Source: a virus. Taken from it: 25,844 nt of DNA. A program made the position numbers and the translations under genes. Below the pieces are notes generated by a model that was given only the letters and a program-made list of their open reading frames with translations, had not been told where the DNA came from and did no database searches. Where the stretch lies: the IMG/VR virus record IMGVR_UViG_3300006844_000038, positions 1-25,844 of that record; one strand, 5' to 3'. This document shows, piece by piece, positions 13,676 to 21,218 of the stretch; within the stretch, counting starts at the first letter, position 1, and each line of letters begins with the position of its first letter.

Positions 13676-14289
13676 ACTTCGCGTTCAATAGGGAAAAGCA
13701 CGAGTACACTCTCGGCGGTCAGAGGATCATCAGCAACACCGAGATCCTCGCCGCCGAGGGGCTGTCGGACTTCTCCATGGTACCGCCGCACCAATTGAAA
13801 ATAGCCCAGATGGTCGGGACCGATGTCCATGACGCGACCTGCCTCCTGGACGACGGGAAACCCTGGCGGAAACGTTACGGCCAGTACGAGGGGCATGTCG
13901 CCGGGTGGCAGCTGTTCAAGAAGGAATTCAAGTTTCGGCCGGTCCTGCGGGAGTACTCGACCTACGACATTGGCCGGAGGATAGCGACCACCCTGGACGC
14001 CTGGGGGGATTCGTCACTCGGCCAGATAACCGTGGAAATAAAAACCGGGGCATTGGAAGACCACTTCGGGCTGCAGCTGGCGTTCCAGGAGTATTGCGTT
14101 CGAACGTGGTATCTGGGGAAGCCGCTTAGCCTGGAGTCGAGCCCCGACCGTTGGGGGGTTCAATTAAAGGCGGACGGAACCTACGAGGCCCGAGCCTATA
14201 AGGACATAAACGATCTCAGGGTGTTCTTCTCTATGGCCACCAGCGTGATGTGGAGAAAGGCCCATAGTTATGCCGATCGTCGATCCTAG
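13672..14289 (+). CDS. PD-(D/E)XK exonuclease (recombination partner of ERF)
   Basis: A 205-residue protein of the phage exonuclease / RecB-Cas4-like nuclease type. Visible motifs: GTDVHDAT (49-56, motif I with His53), TTLDAWG with Asp109, VEIKTG with Glu122 and Lys124 as the catalytic E-x-K, and LQLAFQEYCV (134-143, the QxxxY-like helix). It would resect double-strand ends to give the single strand that ERF anneals. The start overlaps the ERF stop (ATGA), so the two are co-translated. All metal-binding residues appear to be present. Confidence 0.85.
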   Translation: MNFAFNREKHEYTLGGQRIISNTEILAAEGLSDFSMVPPHQLKIAQMVGTDVHDATCLLDDGKPWRKRYGQYEGHVAGWQLFKKEFKFRPVLREYSTYDIGRRIATTLDAWGDSSLGQITVEIKTGALEDHFGLQLAFQEYCVRTWYLGKPLSLESSPDRWGVQLKADGTYEARAYKDINDLRVFFSMATSVMWRKAHSYADRRS

Positions 14290-14337
14290 GGCATCTGTGG
14301 CCCAAATAGAGGGTGTTTTGAAAGGATGTCATCATCA

Positions 14338-14502
14338 ATGACGTTCGTATTTACCGCAGATATTGAATTTGATGCCGAGGACTTGGATGACGCTTTTGAA
14401 AAATTGCGCAATCATTTTCAATCATTAGTGGACGGTATCGATACTGAATTGGGACAAATAGGAAACATGGAATTAAAACCAAAAGAAAGGAAAGAACCGT
14501 GA
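14338..14502 (+). CDS. Small acidic protein (54 aa), unknown
   Basis: A short frame opening at ATG 14326 or 14338. I prefer 14338 because GAAAGGA then sits at a workable distance. The product, MTFVFTADIEFDAEDLDDAF then EKLRNHFQSLVDGIDTELGQ, is a strand plus an acidic helix, a common small phage type. It overlaps the next gene by 4 nt (GTGA). No family recognised. A weak GGGC/GCCC hairpin (14289-14303) lies just upstream. Confidence 0.5.
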   Translation: MTFVFTADIEFDAEDLDDAFEKLRNHFQSLVDGIDTELGQIGNMELKPKERKEP

Positions 14503-14672
14503 CGGGAGATGAAAGTCTGTTGTGGGGGGCTATCTTATTTACTCTGGAAGGGCTCGATCTGGACCCAGACATGCAGGCACATTGGCTGCTGAATCTGGCG
14601 ACGTGCTGCACCCTGGAAGCCGAATTGAGAAGGAGGAAAAGTGGCGAAAAAAGAATTGACGAAGAAAGATGA
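14499..14672 (+). CDS. Small helical protein (57 aa), unknown
   Basis: GTG 14499 overlaps the stop of the previous small gene and has AAAGGAAAG upstream. The product starts MTGDESLLWGAILFTLEGLD and contains HWLLNLATCCTLEAELRRRK, a hydrophobic then basic helix pair. It overlaps the next gene by 32 nt; the binding site for that gene (AGAAGGAGG) lies inside it. The overlap could mean the real end is earlier, but no in-frame stop exists before 14670. Confidence 0.45.
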   Translation: MTGDESLLWGAILFTLEGLDLDPDMQAHWLLNLATCCTLEAELRRRKSGEKRIDEER

Positions 14673-15372
14673 CCCGCGTGAAGTTAGCTACGCGGCGGAC
14701 TGGAAGGAAATTGAAAAGTCGCTCAAGGCGCTGACGGCGGGAGCGTTCGGGGCCGCCGTCTGCGTCGTCCGAAACCAGGGGGAGGCGAACCTGGCCGGGC
14801 AGATCGTCGGGAGGATCGCGGCGCTTCGAAACCGCTGGAAAAACGAGTGGGCGCAGGACATCCGCAACGCCCGGTCGGTCTGGGAGTCGCTGCGTAACCG
14901 GTGGATCGCCGGCGACGCCAAGCTGGAGACTTGGGAGCGTGCGTTGAAGACCGCCAACCAGAAGTGGCTGGACGAAGAGCGGGTAAAGCGGGAGGCGAAA
15001 GCGGCAGAGATCAACGCGGAGGTTAGAAAGATTGACGAGGACTACGTCTACACGCCGCCGCCTGTCGAGATCCAGGGAATGGGCACCCAAGAAAGAACGT
15101 CGGGCGAGGTATGGTGGTGCGACGGGGAGGAGTGCAAGTGCAAGCACTCGACGCCGTCCTTTCACCAGGCGATCCACCAGGAGCTCGGGATGAAGATCCT
15201 CTGTCGCGCCATATTTCAAGGCAAGGCCCCGGCAGACTGCCTGGAGCCGGTGTCGAAGTTCTTAAACGCTGAGGCGCGTCGGCTCTACGACCGGGCAGAG
15301 GTCAAGAATGGGAACCGGTTCATTTACCCGGGAGTCAGGGCGGTCAAGCATGAGGTCATGAGGAGGTCGTGA
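14641..15372 (+). CDS. Coiled-coil recombination-region protein, unknown
   Basis: GTG 14641 follows GAAGGAGG. The 243-residue protein has a long basic helical N-terminus (about 15-135, e.g. LRNRWKNEWAQDIRNARSVW) that should form a coiled coil, a short Pro-rich linker (YVYTPPPVEIQ), a Cys cluster WWCDGEECKCKH (~159-170), and a C-terminal domain ending in FLNAEARRLYDRAEVKNG and YPGVRAVKHEV. A closing (P)GVRxV motif recurs in ERF/exonuclease-linked phage proteins, as I recall, so it may assist recombination. The stop codon sits in the palindrome at 15370. Confidence 0.6.
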   Translation: MAKKELTKKDDPREVSYAADWKEIEKSLKALTAGAFGAAVCVVRNQGEANLAGQIVGRIAALRNRWKNEWAQDIRNARSVWESLRNRWIAGDAKLETWERALKTANQKWLDEERVKREAKAAEINAEVRKIDEDYVYTPPPVEIQGMGTQERTSGEVWWCDGEECKCKHSTPSFHQAIHQELGMKILCRAIFQGKAPADCLEPVSKFLNAEARRLYDRAEVKNGNRFIYPGVRAVKHEVMRRS

Positions 15373-15381
15373 CACGTGTCA
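15370..15381. promoter_or_regulatory. Copy 3 of palindrome TGACACGTGTCA, operator candidate
   Basis: A perfect 12-bp inverted repeat lies 10 nt upstream of the -35 of the 15392 promoter and includes the stop of the preceding gene. It is identical to the copy at 7849-7860, and its 10-bp core also occurs at 4824. Its place beside a strong promoter makes it the best operator candidate of the three. Confidence 0.4.
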
Positions 15382-15391
15382 AGATTTCATA

Positions 15392-15421
15392 TTGAAAAGT
15401 AGTTACAAACTGTAATATAGT
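15392..15421 (+). promoter_or_regulatory. Putative sigma70 promoter of the replication operon
   Basis: TTGAAA (15392-15397), an 18-nt spacer and TATAGT (15416-15421) form the best -35/-10 pair in the window. The start codon is at 15432, about 10 nt past the -10, so the message would be nearly leaderless, or the start lies further in. TTTGGGG could act as a weak binding site. Confidence 0.6.
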
Positions 15422-15431
15422 TTGGGGATAT

Positions 15432-16316
15432 ATGAAGGCGGAACCGAAAACAATGGAAGTGAGGATCGACATGCGGATGAGTGATCTGTTCCTCGCCTTG
15501 CAAGAGGCCGAGGACGTGCGGACGATCACGATTCATCCCTGGGTGGTCAAGCTGTTGGGCGGGATCAAGGAGACGGTATTCTTCACCAACATCTGTCAGT
15601 GGGTGCCAGGGACGAACCGAACCAAGGAAATCTACAAAACAATGGAGGAAATCGAAAACGAAACCGGGCTGACCGTTAAGGAACAACTGACCGCCAGGAA
15701 AAACCTCGTCAGTCTTGGCGTTATAAGGGAACGACATGCGCGACTGGAACACAGACTCTATTTTGCCCTGGACCTCGCCGGGATCGACCGAATTATTGAA
15801 AATGGCGAAATGACAGAACGGCAATCCCCGAAAACCAGAACCGTCATTCCCCGAAAATCACAAAGTGAAGTTCGGGAACGCCATAAAGGGCGTTTCGTTA
15901 AAAGGAACAAGAGAATTACAAGAGAGTTACAAGAGAATATACAGATTAAGAATCATGAGGCCGCAAACGGCCTGATTGCAGCTAAAGCAGCGAAGAAGAA
16001 ATCGGAACTGGATCCGCGCATAAAAACCTTGACCGACCGAATTTTTGAAAGCGATCCAAACAAGTTTCGCGATCTGATCAAGTGGGTTAAGCAGGGTCAG
16101 AAATACAACTATACCGACGAGGTGATCGCTAAAACTCTCACTGACTGTGAACGCTACATAAAGAGACCGGACATGAATAACTGGTGGGGGTATTTAGATA
16201 GCGTGATCCTCAAGGTAGAGGCAAAACTAAATTTGAGCGCTGAGCGGTCAGGTGATGCCGAGCAAGATTATCAGAGAGGACTGGTCGACCTATATGCCGA
16301 AACGAAAAACGACTGA
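15432..16316 (+). CDS. Winged-helix replication-initiation-type protein
   Basis: A 294-residue protein. Its N-terminal ~110 residues read as a winged-helix DNA-binding domain of phage replisome organisers: VFFTNICQWVPGTNRTKEIYKTMEEIENETGLTVKEQLTARKNLVSLGVIRERHARLEHRLYFALDL (shown here only to give order: helix, turn, helix, wing). A basic linker (about 130-185) joins a helical C-terminal domain (~190-290). This layout is common in phage proteins that open the origin and load a helicase. ATG at 15432 is chosen for its position after the promoter; later in-frame ATGs at 15453 and 15471 are possible. The following gene overlaps by 23 nt. Confidence 0.7.
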   Translation: MKAEPKTMEVRIDMRMSDLFLALQEAEDVRTITIHPWVVKLLGGIKETVFFTNICQWVPGTNRTKEIYKTMEEIENETGLTVKEQLTARKNLVSLGVIRERHARLEHRLYFALDLAGIDRIIENGEMTERQSPKTRTVIPRKSQSEVRERHKGRFVKRNKRITRELQENIQIKNHEAANGLIAAKAAKKKSELDPRIKTLTDRIFESDPNKFRDLIKWVKQGQKYNYTDEVIAKTLTDCERYIKRPDMNNWWGYLDSVILKVEAKLNLSAERSGDAEQDYQRGLVDLYAETKND

Positions 16317-16863
16317 CACGAGAGAGACATGCAAGGGCGGCGCGTCGTTTAACCGCCAGAGGTACGAGCACAAGGAAGGGGCATTGGTATCCTGTTATCG
16401 TTGCGGAACGAGAATGGGCTGCACGTGGTGCTGCGAGTCGCTGTCCGATCTGATTTGTTTGAAATGCCACAACTGGGCCTGCAGGATTGGCATCGACCGG
16501 CACGGCGACGTAGTCCCGAATGAGAAGGTGCCTCGCGTTCTTACTGACCGTGGACTACGCCTCTGGAATCGGACAACCAGAGAAATTGGACAAGAGTTTT
16601 TAGACGAAACAGATAAGTACATAAGGCACGAAATATCACGACCGCAATACAGCGCGTGGATGCGCCAGAATGGTTGGGATAAAGAGGCCATCGAAATTGA
16701 AAAGTCTTGGGATAACGAACGAACGCAGTATGCGAAAAGTCGGATCGTCCGCGAACAGATGGCCAAAACAAGATCTTGGATGCTGTATGATTGGGAAAAA
16801 CAAGGGGAGGAGCAGGCGGAACACAGTCCCGAGGGCTCGTCCGATGGGGAGAAAAAAGGTTGA
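16294..16863 (+). CDS. Zn-finger protein next to replication initiator
   Basis: I start it at ATG 16294; the in-frame start at 16252 lies deeper in the previous gene. The 189-residue protein has a Cys cluster at about 34-60: CYRCGTRMGCTWCC then ICLKCHNWAC, which could hold two zinc ions. The remainder is helical and charged (GQEFLDETDKYIRHEISRPQ). The position directly after a replication initiator is where many phages place a helicase loader or primase, but no P-loop is present. I call it a replication-associated Zn protein of unknown role. Confidence 0.6.
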   Translation: MPKRKTTDTRETCKGGASFNRQRYEHKEGALVSCYRCGTRMGCTWCCESLSDLICLKCHNWACRIGIDRHGDVVPNEKVPRVLTDRGLRLWNRTTREIGQEFLDETDKYIRHEISRPQYSAWMRQNGWDKEAIEIEKSWDNERTQYAKSRIVREQMAKTRSWMLYDWEKQGEEQAEHSPEGSSDGEKKG

Positions 16864-17026
16864 CTTCGAGTCGGCGCGGAGACAGATCGAGCGGGAGGAG
16901 ATCGCGCAGAGGGTGCCGCAAATACCTCTTACCCGCGAGGAGCAGATGCGGCTGAACGCCCGACGGAGGTTTTTAAAGGAGCAACTAAGAGTTTTGGAGG
17001 CAAAGGAAAAGAAACGTGGAGCCTAA
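16844..17026 (+). CDS. Small basic coiled-coil protein (60 aa)
   Basis: ATG 16844 overlaps the end of the Zn-finger gene by 20 nt; GAGGGC/GGG upstream is a weak binding site. The product, MGRKKVDFESARRQIEREEI then RREQMRLNARRRFLKEQLRV-like helix and KEKKRGA tail, is almost wholly charged helix. It may bind nucleic acid or a partner protein. No family recognised. Confidence 0.5.
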   Translation: MGRKKVDFESARRQIEREEIAQRVPQIPLTREEQMRLNARRRFLKEQLRVLEAKEKKRGA

Positions 17027-17330
17027 CGTGGCTAGAAAACTAACTAGCATAGATGAGCCCTGCACAAGTCACTACCACTTGGGGGAGGTCCGCTTGTGTC
17101 ACGCCGTCCTGATGAGCGCGATCAACGACTACCTTAGCCCGAGGACGAGCAGCAAGAAGAACGGCCGCCACCAGAAGGAGGACGCCGTTCTGTGGTTCAC
17201 CAAGCCTGCGCCGCGCCACGTGTTCTCGTTTCCGGCTGTGTGCGAGACGCTGAACCTCGACAGTCACGCGGTGTGGAGGGAGTTGCAGAATCAGGAGATG
17301 GGGAATGGCAAGTTAAGGATCTTGACATGA
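17016..17330 (+). CDS. Conserved-type phage protein (FSFxxVCExLxLD motif)
   Basis: GTG 17016, with AAAGGA upstream, or GTG 17028. The 104-residue protein has LCHAVLMSAINDYLS (27-41), then DAVLWFTKPAPRHVFSFPAVCETLNLDSHAVWRELQ (61-96). A DAxxWF...FSFxxVCexLxLDxxxVrxxL pattern occurs in small proteins of many phages and probably forms a helical DNA-binding unit; I recall it from annotations but cannot name a family. It overlaps the preceding gene by 11 nt. Confidence 0.6.
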   Translation: MEPNVARKLTSIDEPCTSHYHLGEVRLCHAVLMSAINDYLSPRTSSKKNGRHQKEDAVLWFTKPAPRHVFSFPAVCETLNLDSHAVWRELQNQEMGNGKLRILT

Positions 17331-17369
17331 TGCCGAGACCGCGAATGGTTCAAATAAAAAGGAGGAGAA

Positions 17370-18047
17370 ATGCCCAAGAAAGCGACCAAGAAGAAAACCA
17401 TCATCATCAAGAAACCCAAGAAGAAGGCAACCAAGAAGCAGAAGGAGGAAGAGGAGCGGCTGCTGTCCACATTGCCGGACGTCGTGCTCCCAGGCCTCAA
17501 GACGGCGACCTCCTACGAGCCGCCTGCCGATCTCGCCTACGAGGAGTGGCGGGTCTACCTGTTTCAATTGGTGACGGTCGGGGAGTTCTGCAAGTGGGCG
17601 GTCGGGGCCATGTTGAACTACGGTGAGAGCCACTACGGGGAGAAGTACGCTCAGGGGGCCGACGAGACCGGTTACCCGCCGGAATATTTGTCCATCATCA
17701 AGTACGTCGAGAACCGGGTGAAGCCGACGACACGTATCAGCGAGCTTCACTGGTCGCACCATCGGTTAGTCGCCAAGATGGTGGAAGAGGACCAGCGGGA
17801 CTGGCTGGAAAGGGCCAGGAGAAACGGCTGGTCGGTGCGCGAGATGGAGGAGCAGCTAAGAGCGGCGCGGGAGAGAGTAGAAGTCTACCAGGAGCCGGAG
17901 CTGGAACTGGAACCGCCGGAGAAGCCGTCCTGTCTGGAGCTTCTAAAGTGGGCAATCAATCACATCTATGAGCCGAAGCACGCGGATGAAGAGGCGCGGC
18001 AGGAATGGGAAGCCCAGTTTCAGGCGGTAAGGGAAATGACGACATGA
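17370..18047 (+). CDS. HTH-type protein with WSHH motif and Lys-rich N-terminus
   Basis: ATG 17370 follows AAAGGAGGAG. The first ~28 residues are almost all Lys, Thr and Ile (MPKKATKKKTIIIKKPKKKA). The core has FQLVTVGEFCKWAVGAMLNYGESHYGEKYAQGADETGYPPEYLSII (65-110) and ISELHWSHHRLVAKMVEEDQRDWLERARRNGWSVREMEEQLRA (122-165). The LxWSHHxxVA...WLexAxxxGWSvrELexxl pattern is known from plasmid and phage proteins with a KorB/ParB-like HTH. The C-terminus is acidic, then helical. Probably a DNA-binding regulator or partition-like protein. It overlaps the next gene by 4 nt. Confidence 0.65.
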   Translation: MPKKATKKKTIIIKKPKKKATKKQKEEEERLLSTLPDVVLPGLKTATSYEPPADLAYEEWRVYLFQLVTVGEFCKWAVGAMLNYGESHYGEKYAQGADETGYPPEYLSIIKYVENRVKPTTRISELHWSHHRLVAKMVEEDQRDWLERARRNGWSVREMEEQLRAARERVEVYQEPELELEPPEKPSCLELLKWAINHIYEPKHADEEARQEWEAQFQAVREMTT

Positions 18048-18406
18048 ACGAGATCCTCATCAGCAAGACCTACCTGCAGTTCGTGAAGTCGAAGTCCTGC
18101 GTGGTCAAGCTTCCCGGCTGCGGCGGCCCGATCGATCCCCATCACCTGATCGCCAGGGGCCAGCGGGAGAGCAAGCGAAACGACTTCACCTGCATTCCCC
18201 TTTGCCGACAGCACCACACCGAGGTCGAATACGGCGGGGTGGAGAAGTTCCAGCGCGACTATAGGATAAACCTATGGCAGGAGAACTCCCGGCTGCTGAC
18301 CGACTGGATCGTCCACGGGCAGGACGCCGTCCTCGAGCAGAAACTTAGGGAGTCGATCAAGGTCATCCGCGATGCGAAGAAGAAGACCGGTCAACCTAAA
18401 GGCTAA
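18044..18406 (+). CDS. HNH endonuclease, DUF968/Ref-like
   Basis: The start is ATG 18044 (ATGA overlap), not the in-frame 18005. The 120-residue protein shows GPIDPHHLIARGQRESKRND (28-47) and IPLCRQHHTEVE (51-62): His33-His34, Asn46-Asp47 and His57-His58, with Cys19/Cys26/Cys54 as structural zinc ligands. This is the pattern of HNH nucleases near phage recombination genes that cut single-strand or branched DNA, including the RecA-dependent Ref type. It overlaps the next nuclease gene by 35 nt, suggesting a shared role in late replication or recombination. Confidence 0.75.
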   Translation: MNEILISKTYLQFVKSKSCVVKLPGCGGPIDPHHLIARGQRESKRNDFTCIPLCRQHHTEVEYGGVEKFQRDYRINLWQENSRLLTDWIVHGQDAVLEQKLRESIKVIRDAKKKTGQPKG

Positions 18407-18731
18407 GACCAAGAAGCTCTGGGAGGAGAGGGGTTACCGTGTGGCTAACTGCGAGTCGAGATGGGGCGGGTTCGCCTTCGACATGTTCGGGTTCGCCGAT
18501 CTGTTTTGCTTTCGCCATCGGGGACCCGTCAAGCCGGGGGAGTACGTGATGATCCAGGTGGGCCGCTGGGCAGACCATTCGACCAAGCTCCAAGCCCTTA
18601 GAGACAACCTGGTGGCAAAGGACTGGCTTATTTCTGGTGGGCGGATCGTGCTGAGCCTGTGGCGCTACAAGGTCGAACCGGAGAAGCGGCGGTCCGGCTT
18701 CGAGGTGCGGGAGGAGGACTTCAGGGGATGA
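18372..18731 (+). CDS. VRR-NUC/PD-(D/E)XK-like small nuclease
   Basis: ATG 18372 with AAGGTC upstream. The 119-residue protein has KLWEERGYRVANCESRWGGF (15-34), FDMFGFADLFCF (36-47) with Asp37 and Asp43, then YVMIQVG (58-64) where the E-x-K place is taken by Gln62-Val-Gly. Small nucleases with FGFxDL...xVQV occur widely in phages and are taken as Holliday-junction or restriction-like nucleases. The C-terminus VLSLWRYKVEPEKRRSGFEV is also typical. Without a second acidic residue at 62, activity is uncertain. It follows the HNH gene in the same operon. Confidence 0.65.
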   Translation: MRRRRPVNLKAKTKKLWEERGYRVANCESRWGGFAFDMFGFADLFCFRHRGPVKPGEYVMIQVGRWADHSTKLQALRDNLVAKDWLISGGRIVLSLWRYKVEPEKRRSGFEVREEDFRG

Positions 18732-18922
18732 AGTGGCACAGCGCCAACATCTGCGCTAGCTGTTGGGAGAAGAAGCGCGGCGAGGAAGTCCTGTTCGCGA
18801 TGATTCGAGCCGAGTCTGAGATCTGCTGCTACTGCGCCAAGATTAATTTCGATGGTATCTACGTCAGGGAGGACGCCGAGGCGATCAAGTGCCGCCACCG
18901 GCGCCGGTTAGCGAGGGTTTAA
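18728..18922 (+). CDS. Zn-finger microprotein (64 aa)
   Basis: The start is ATG 18728 (GGGG-ATGA overlap), not 18659. The product has MKWHSANICASCWEKKRGEE and EICCYCAKINFDGIYVRED, two CxxC pairs (Cys9/12 and Cys34/36 region) for one zinc, and a basic tail CRHRRRLARV. It resembles small phage zinc proteins with a transcription or DNA role. It comes 3 nt before the TerS-like gene. Confidence 0.6.
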   Translation: MKWHSANICASCWEKKRGEEVLFAMIRAESEICCYCAKINFDGIYVREDAEAIKCRHRRRLARV

Positions 18923-18925
18923 AAA

Positions 18926-19411
18926 ATGCGAGGACAAAAAAACGGAACACCGGAAGAGGTGGCAGAGTGGAAGGAAAAGATCAGGCACCTGCCGCAGACC
19001 TACAAGCCGGGGCAGTCGGGCAACCCGAAGGGCCGTCCGCCGAGGAAGACCCCATCGGAGGTCCTGCACGCCTTCGCCATGGCCGAGTACGGGAAGCACG
19101 GCCCCGAGCAGCTGAAGGAATTGCAGAAGAGGATGCCAGAGCCGTGGCGCTCCAAGCCGATCGAGAAGATCACCGTCCTGGAGTTCGTCTCCTGGATTCA
19201 CCTGATGCAGGCGATGCGACCTGCGGGATGGAAAGAGAGGGCCGAGCTCTACGACCGGGTGGAAGGGAAGCCGATGCAGAAGATCGCCATCACGGAGGAC
19301 CCCAACGAGGGCCGCAGGGCAAGGTACGACTGGCGCAAGCTGTCCACCGAAGAGCTGCTGAAACTCAAGGAAATTCAAATGAAGGCGATGGTGGGAGAGG
19401 AGGACAAATGA
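18926..19411 (+). CDS. Probable terminase small subunit (DUF5681-type N-terminus)
   Basis: ATG 18926. The 161-residue protein has the YKPGQSGNPKGRPPRKTPSE box (~28-47), the DUF5681 signature found at the start of packaging proteins, followed by a helical domain with ITVLEFVSWIHLMQAMRPAG and ELYDRVEGKPMQKI, typical of small terminase subunits that recognise the packaging site. It is followed by an HNH gene and TerL, with 4-nt overlaps. Small subunits vary, so the call rests on these motifs and the position. Confidence 0.75.
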   Translation: MRGQKNGTPEEVAEWKEKIRHLPQTYKPGQSGNPKGRPPRKTPSEVLHAFAMAEYGKHGPEQLKELQKRMPEPWRSKPIEKITVLEFVSWIHLMQAMRPAGWKERAELYDRVEGKPMQKIAITEDPNEGRRARYDWRKLSTEELLKLKEIQMKAMVGEEDK

Positions 19412-19749
19412 AAGCCGACTACCCGCCGAACTGGAAAGAAATCTCGACGTTCATCCGTTTTGAAAGGGCAAAGGGTCGGTGCGAGTGCGAAGGCGAGTGT
19501 GGATTGCACAAGACGATGCCGGGGCCGCGCCGGTGCACCGAGCAGCACGGACACGCGGCGAAGTGGGCCAAGGGTAAAATAGTTCTGACCACGGCCCATC
19601 TTTGTGACTGTGACCCGCTATGCGGGGACGAGTCGCACTTGAAGGCGATGTGTAATCGATGCCACCTTCGCGTTGATGTTCCCTTGCATGTCAGGCACGC
19701 CAAGAGGAACCGTCGGGCAAGGTTGGCGGTCGGAGACTTGTTCGAATGA
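19408..19749 (+). CDS. HNH endonuclease of the packaging module
   Basis: The start is ATG 19408 (ATGA overlap), not the in-frame 18889. The 113-residue protein has CECEGECGLHKTMPGPRRC (25-43), LTTAHLCDCDPLCGDESHLKAMCNRCHLRVDVPLH (60-94). His64, the S-H-L-K block, Cys82/Cys85-His86 and His94 fit an HNH fold. HNH proteins next to terminase genes act with TerL to cut cos or pac sites in phages such as HK97. It overlaps TerL by 4 nt. Cys-rich N-terminal extension is unusual and may carry an additional zinc. Confidence 0.8.
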   Translation: MKADYPPNWKEISTFIRFERAKGRCECEGECGLHKTMPGPRRCTEQHGHAAKWAKGKIVLTTAHLCDCDPLCGDESHLKAMCNRCHLRVDVPLHVRHAKRNRRARLAVGDLFE

Positions 19750-21218
19750 ATCACCTGGACCTCTCCGACCTGCCCTCGCTCGACGAGATCGAGTCGGAGT
19801 TGGCATCCCGCTCGCTCTACGAGTTCAACCGCGTCAGCTGGCCGATCCTCAACCCTACAGAGCCGCTTATAGATGGCTGGCACCTGCAAGCGATCTCGGA
19901 CCACCTTCAAGCCGTCTTTCACGGCCACATCCAGAACCTGCTGATCACCATCGCGCCGCGCATGTCGAAGTCCACTCTCGGATCGATAAAATTTACGCCT
20001 TGGGTGTGGACTCAGGACCCGTCGTGGTCGTTCATGTACGTCTCGTTTAGCCGTGACCTCGCCTCCGATCATTCGGTCAAATGCAGAAGGCTGATCGAGT
20101 CGTCCTGGTATCAGAGGCACTGGGGGCATCTCTTCCGGCTGACTTCGGACCAGAACGAAAAAATGAAGTTCTCAAACGACAAGCGCGGGGTGCGCGAGGC
20201 CTACGGCATGGGCGGCACGACCGGGTCTGGGGCCAGGATTATCGTGGTCGACGACCCCCATGACGTAAAGGACTGGACGAGCCCTACCAAGCTCAAGCGG
20301 ACCCTCGACACCTACGACGCCTCGGTGCACAACCGACTGAACAACCCGAACGACCCCCGCCGGGTGATGATCATGCAGAGAATTTCGGAGCGCGACCTGG
20401 GGATGCACGTCGCCCGTCAGGGGTGGGAGCACCTGATGCTCCCGACCGAGTACGACCCCAAGCGCAGCAAGGCGACGGTCCTGGGGTGGAAGGACCCACG
20501 ACAGCGACCGGGAGAACTTCTTTGCCCCAAGCGCTTCAGCGCCGAGCAAGTACGCACAGAGAAGGAGAAGCGCCCCAGGATATTCGCCAGCCAGCACCAG
20601 CAGAACCCTTCGACCGACGCCGGCGCGATCTTCAAGCGCAACCTCTGGCGGTTCTACTCCGAGGACCCGAGGACGATGGGCCAGCACATGGAGACTCAGC
20701 TGCAGAGCTGGGACTGCGCATTCAAGGACGAGCCGCTGTCGTCGATGGTCGCCGGTCAGGTCTGGGGTAAGATGGGCGGGAACTACTTTCTGCTCGATCG
20801 CCGGTTGGAGCATCTGTCGTTCGTCGGCACCGTCGCGGCGGTTCGGGCGATGACCCAGCTATGGCCGAAGGCGAGGGCGAAGGTCATCGAAGACAAGGCC
20901 AACGGCACGGCTGTCATCAATACTCTTAAAGACGAGATTTCCGGGCTGATTCCTTGGCCGCCGAAGGGCGAAAGGATGGACAGCAAGATCGGAAGAGCGT
21001 GGTCGGTCCAACCTCTCCAGCAGGCCGGGAACCTTTACCTGCCCGACCCGCAGAAGGTAGGATGGGTCGAGGAATTTATAGAATATTGCGCCTCATTCCC
21101 TGACGCAGAATTCGATGACGACGTTGACGCCTTGACCCAGGCTTTGCAGTACATCGAGCAGATCCCGTCGTCGTCGGCCCCGCTGGCGGTGGGAAACGGA
21201 ACACGATGGCTAAAGTAA
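19746..21218 (+). CDS. terL: Terminase large subunit (ATPase-nuclease)
   Basis: ATG 19746 overlaps the HNH stop. The 490-residue protein has the two TerL domains. ATPase: a degenerate Walker A APRMSKST (70-77), QLAxDxS-like MYVSFSRDLASDHS, and Walker B ARIIVVDDPHD (163-173). Nuclease: LQSWDCAFKD with Asp323, ARAKVIEDKANG with Glu382-Asp383, and AEFDDDVDALTQAL with Asp457-461. The length is normal. The Walker A lacks the usual GKS/T glycines, as in many phages with PRxxKS. It packages DNA into the prohead through the DUF935 portal. The stop overlaps the next gene by 13 nt. Confidence 0.92.
   Translation: MNHLDLSDLPSLDEIESELASRSLYEFNRVSWPILNPTEPLIDGWHLQAISDHLQAVFHGHIQNLLITIAPRMSKSTLGSIKFTPWVWTQDPSWSFMYVSFSRDLASDHSVKCRRLIESSWYQRHWGHLFRLTSDQNEKMKFSNDKRGVREAYGMGGTTGSGARIIVVDDPHDVKDWTSPTKLKRTLDTYDASVHNRLNNPNDPRRVMIMQRISERDLGMHVARQGWEHLMLPTEYDPKRSKATVLGWKDPRQRPGELLCPKRFSAEQVRTEKEKRPRIFASQHQQNPSTDAGAIFKRNLWRFYSEDPRTMGQHMETQLQSWDCAFKDEPLSSMVAGQVWGKMGGNYFLLDRRLEHLSFVGTVAAVRAMTQLWPKARAKVIEDKANGTAVINTLKDEISGLIPWPPKGERMDSKIGRAWSVQPLQQAGNLYLPDPQKVGWVEEFIEYCASFPDAEFDDDVDALTQALQYIEQIPSSSAPLAVGNGTRWLK

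Noticed and set aside
14539-15219. 226-codon minus-strand ORF opposite the coiled-coil gene
   Set aside because: It is a shadow of the + strand gene in GC-rich sequence, with no motif or binding site.
18889-19407. In-frame N-terminal extension of the packaging HNH gene
   Set aside because: It lies in another frame of the small terminase gene; the ATGA overlap at 19408 is the natural start.
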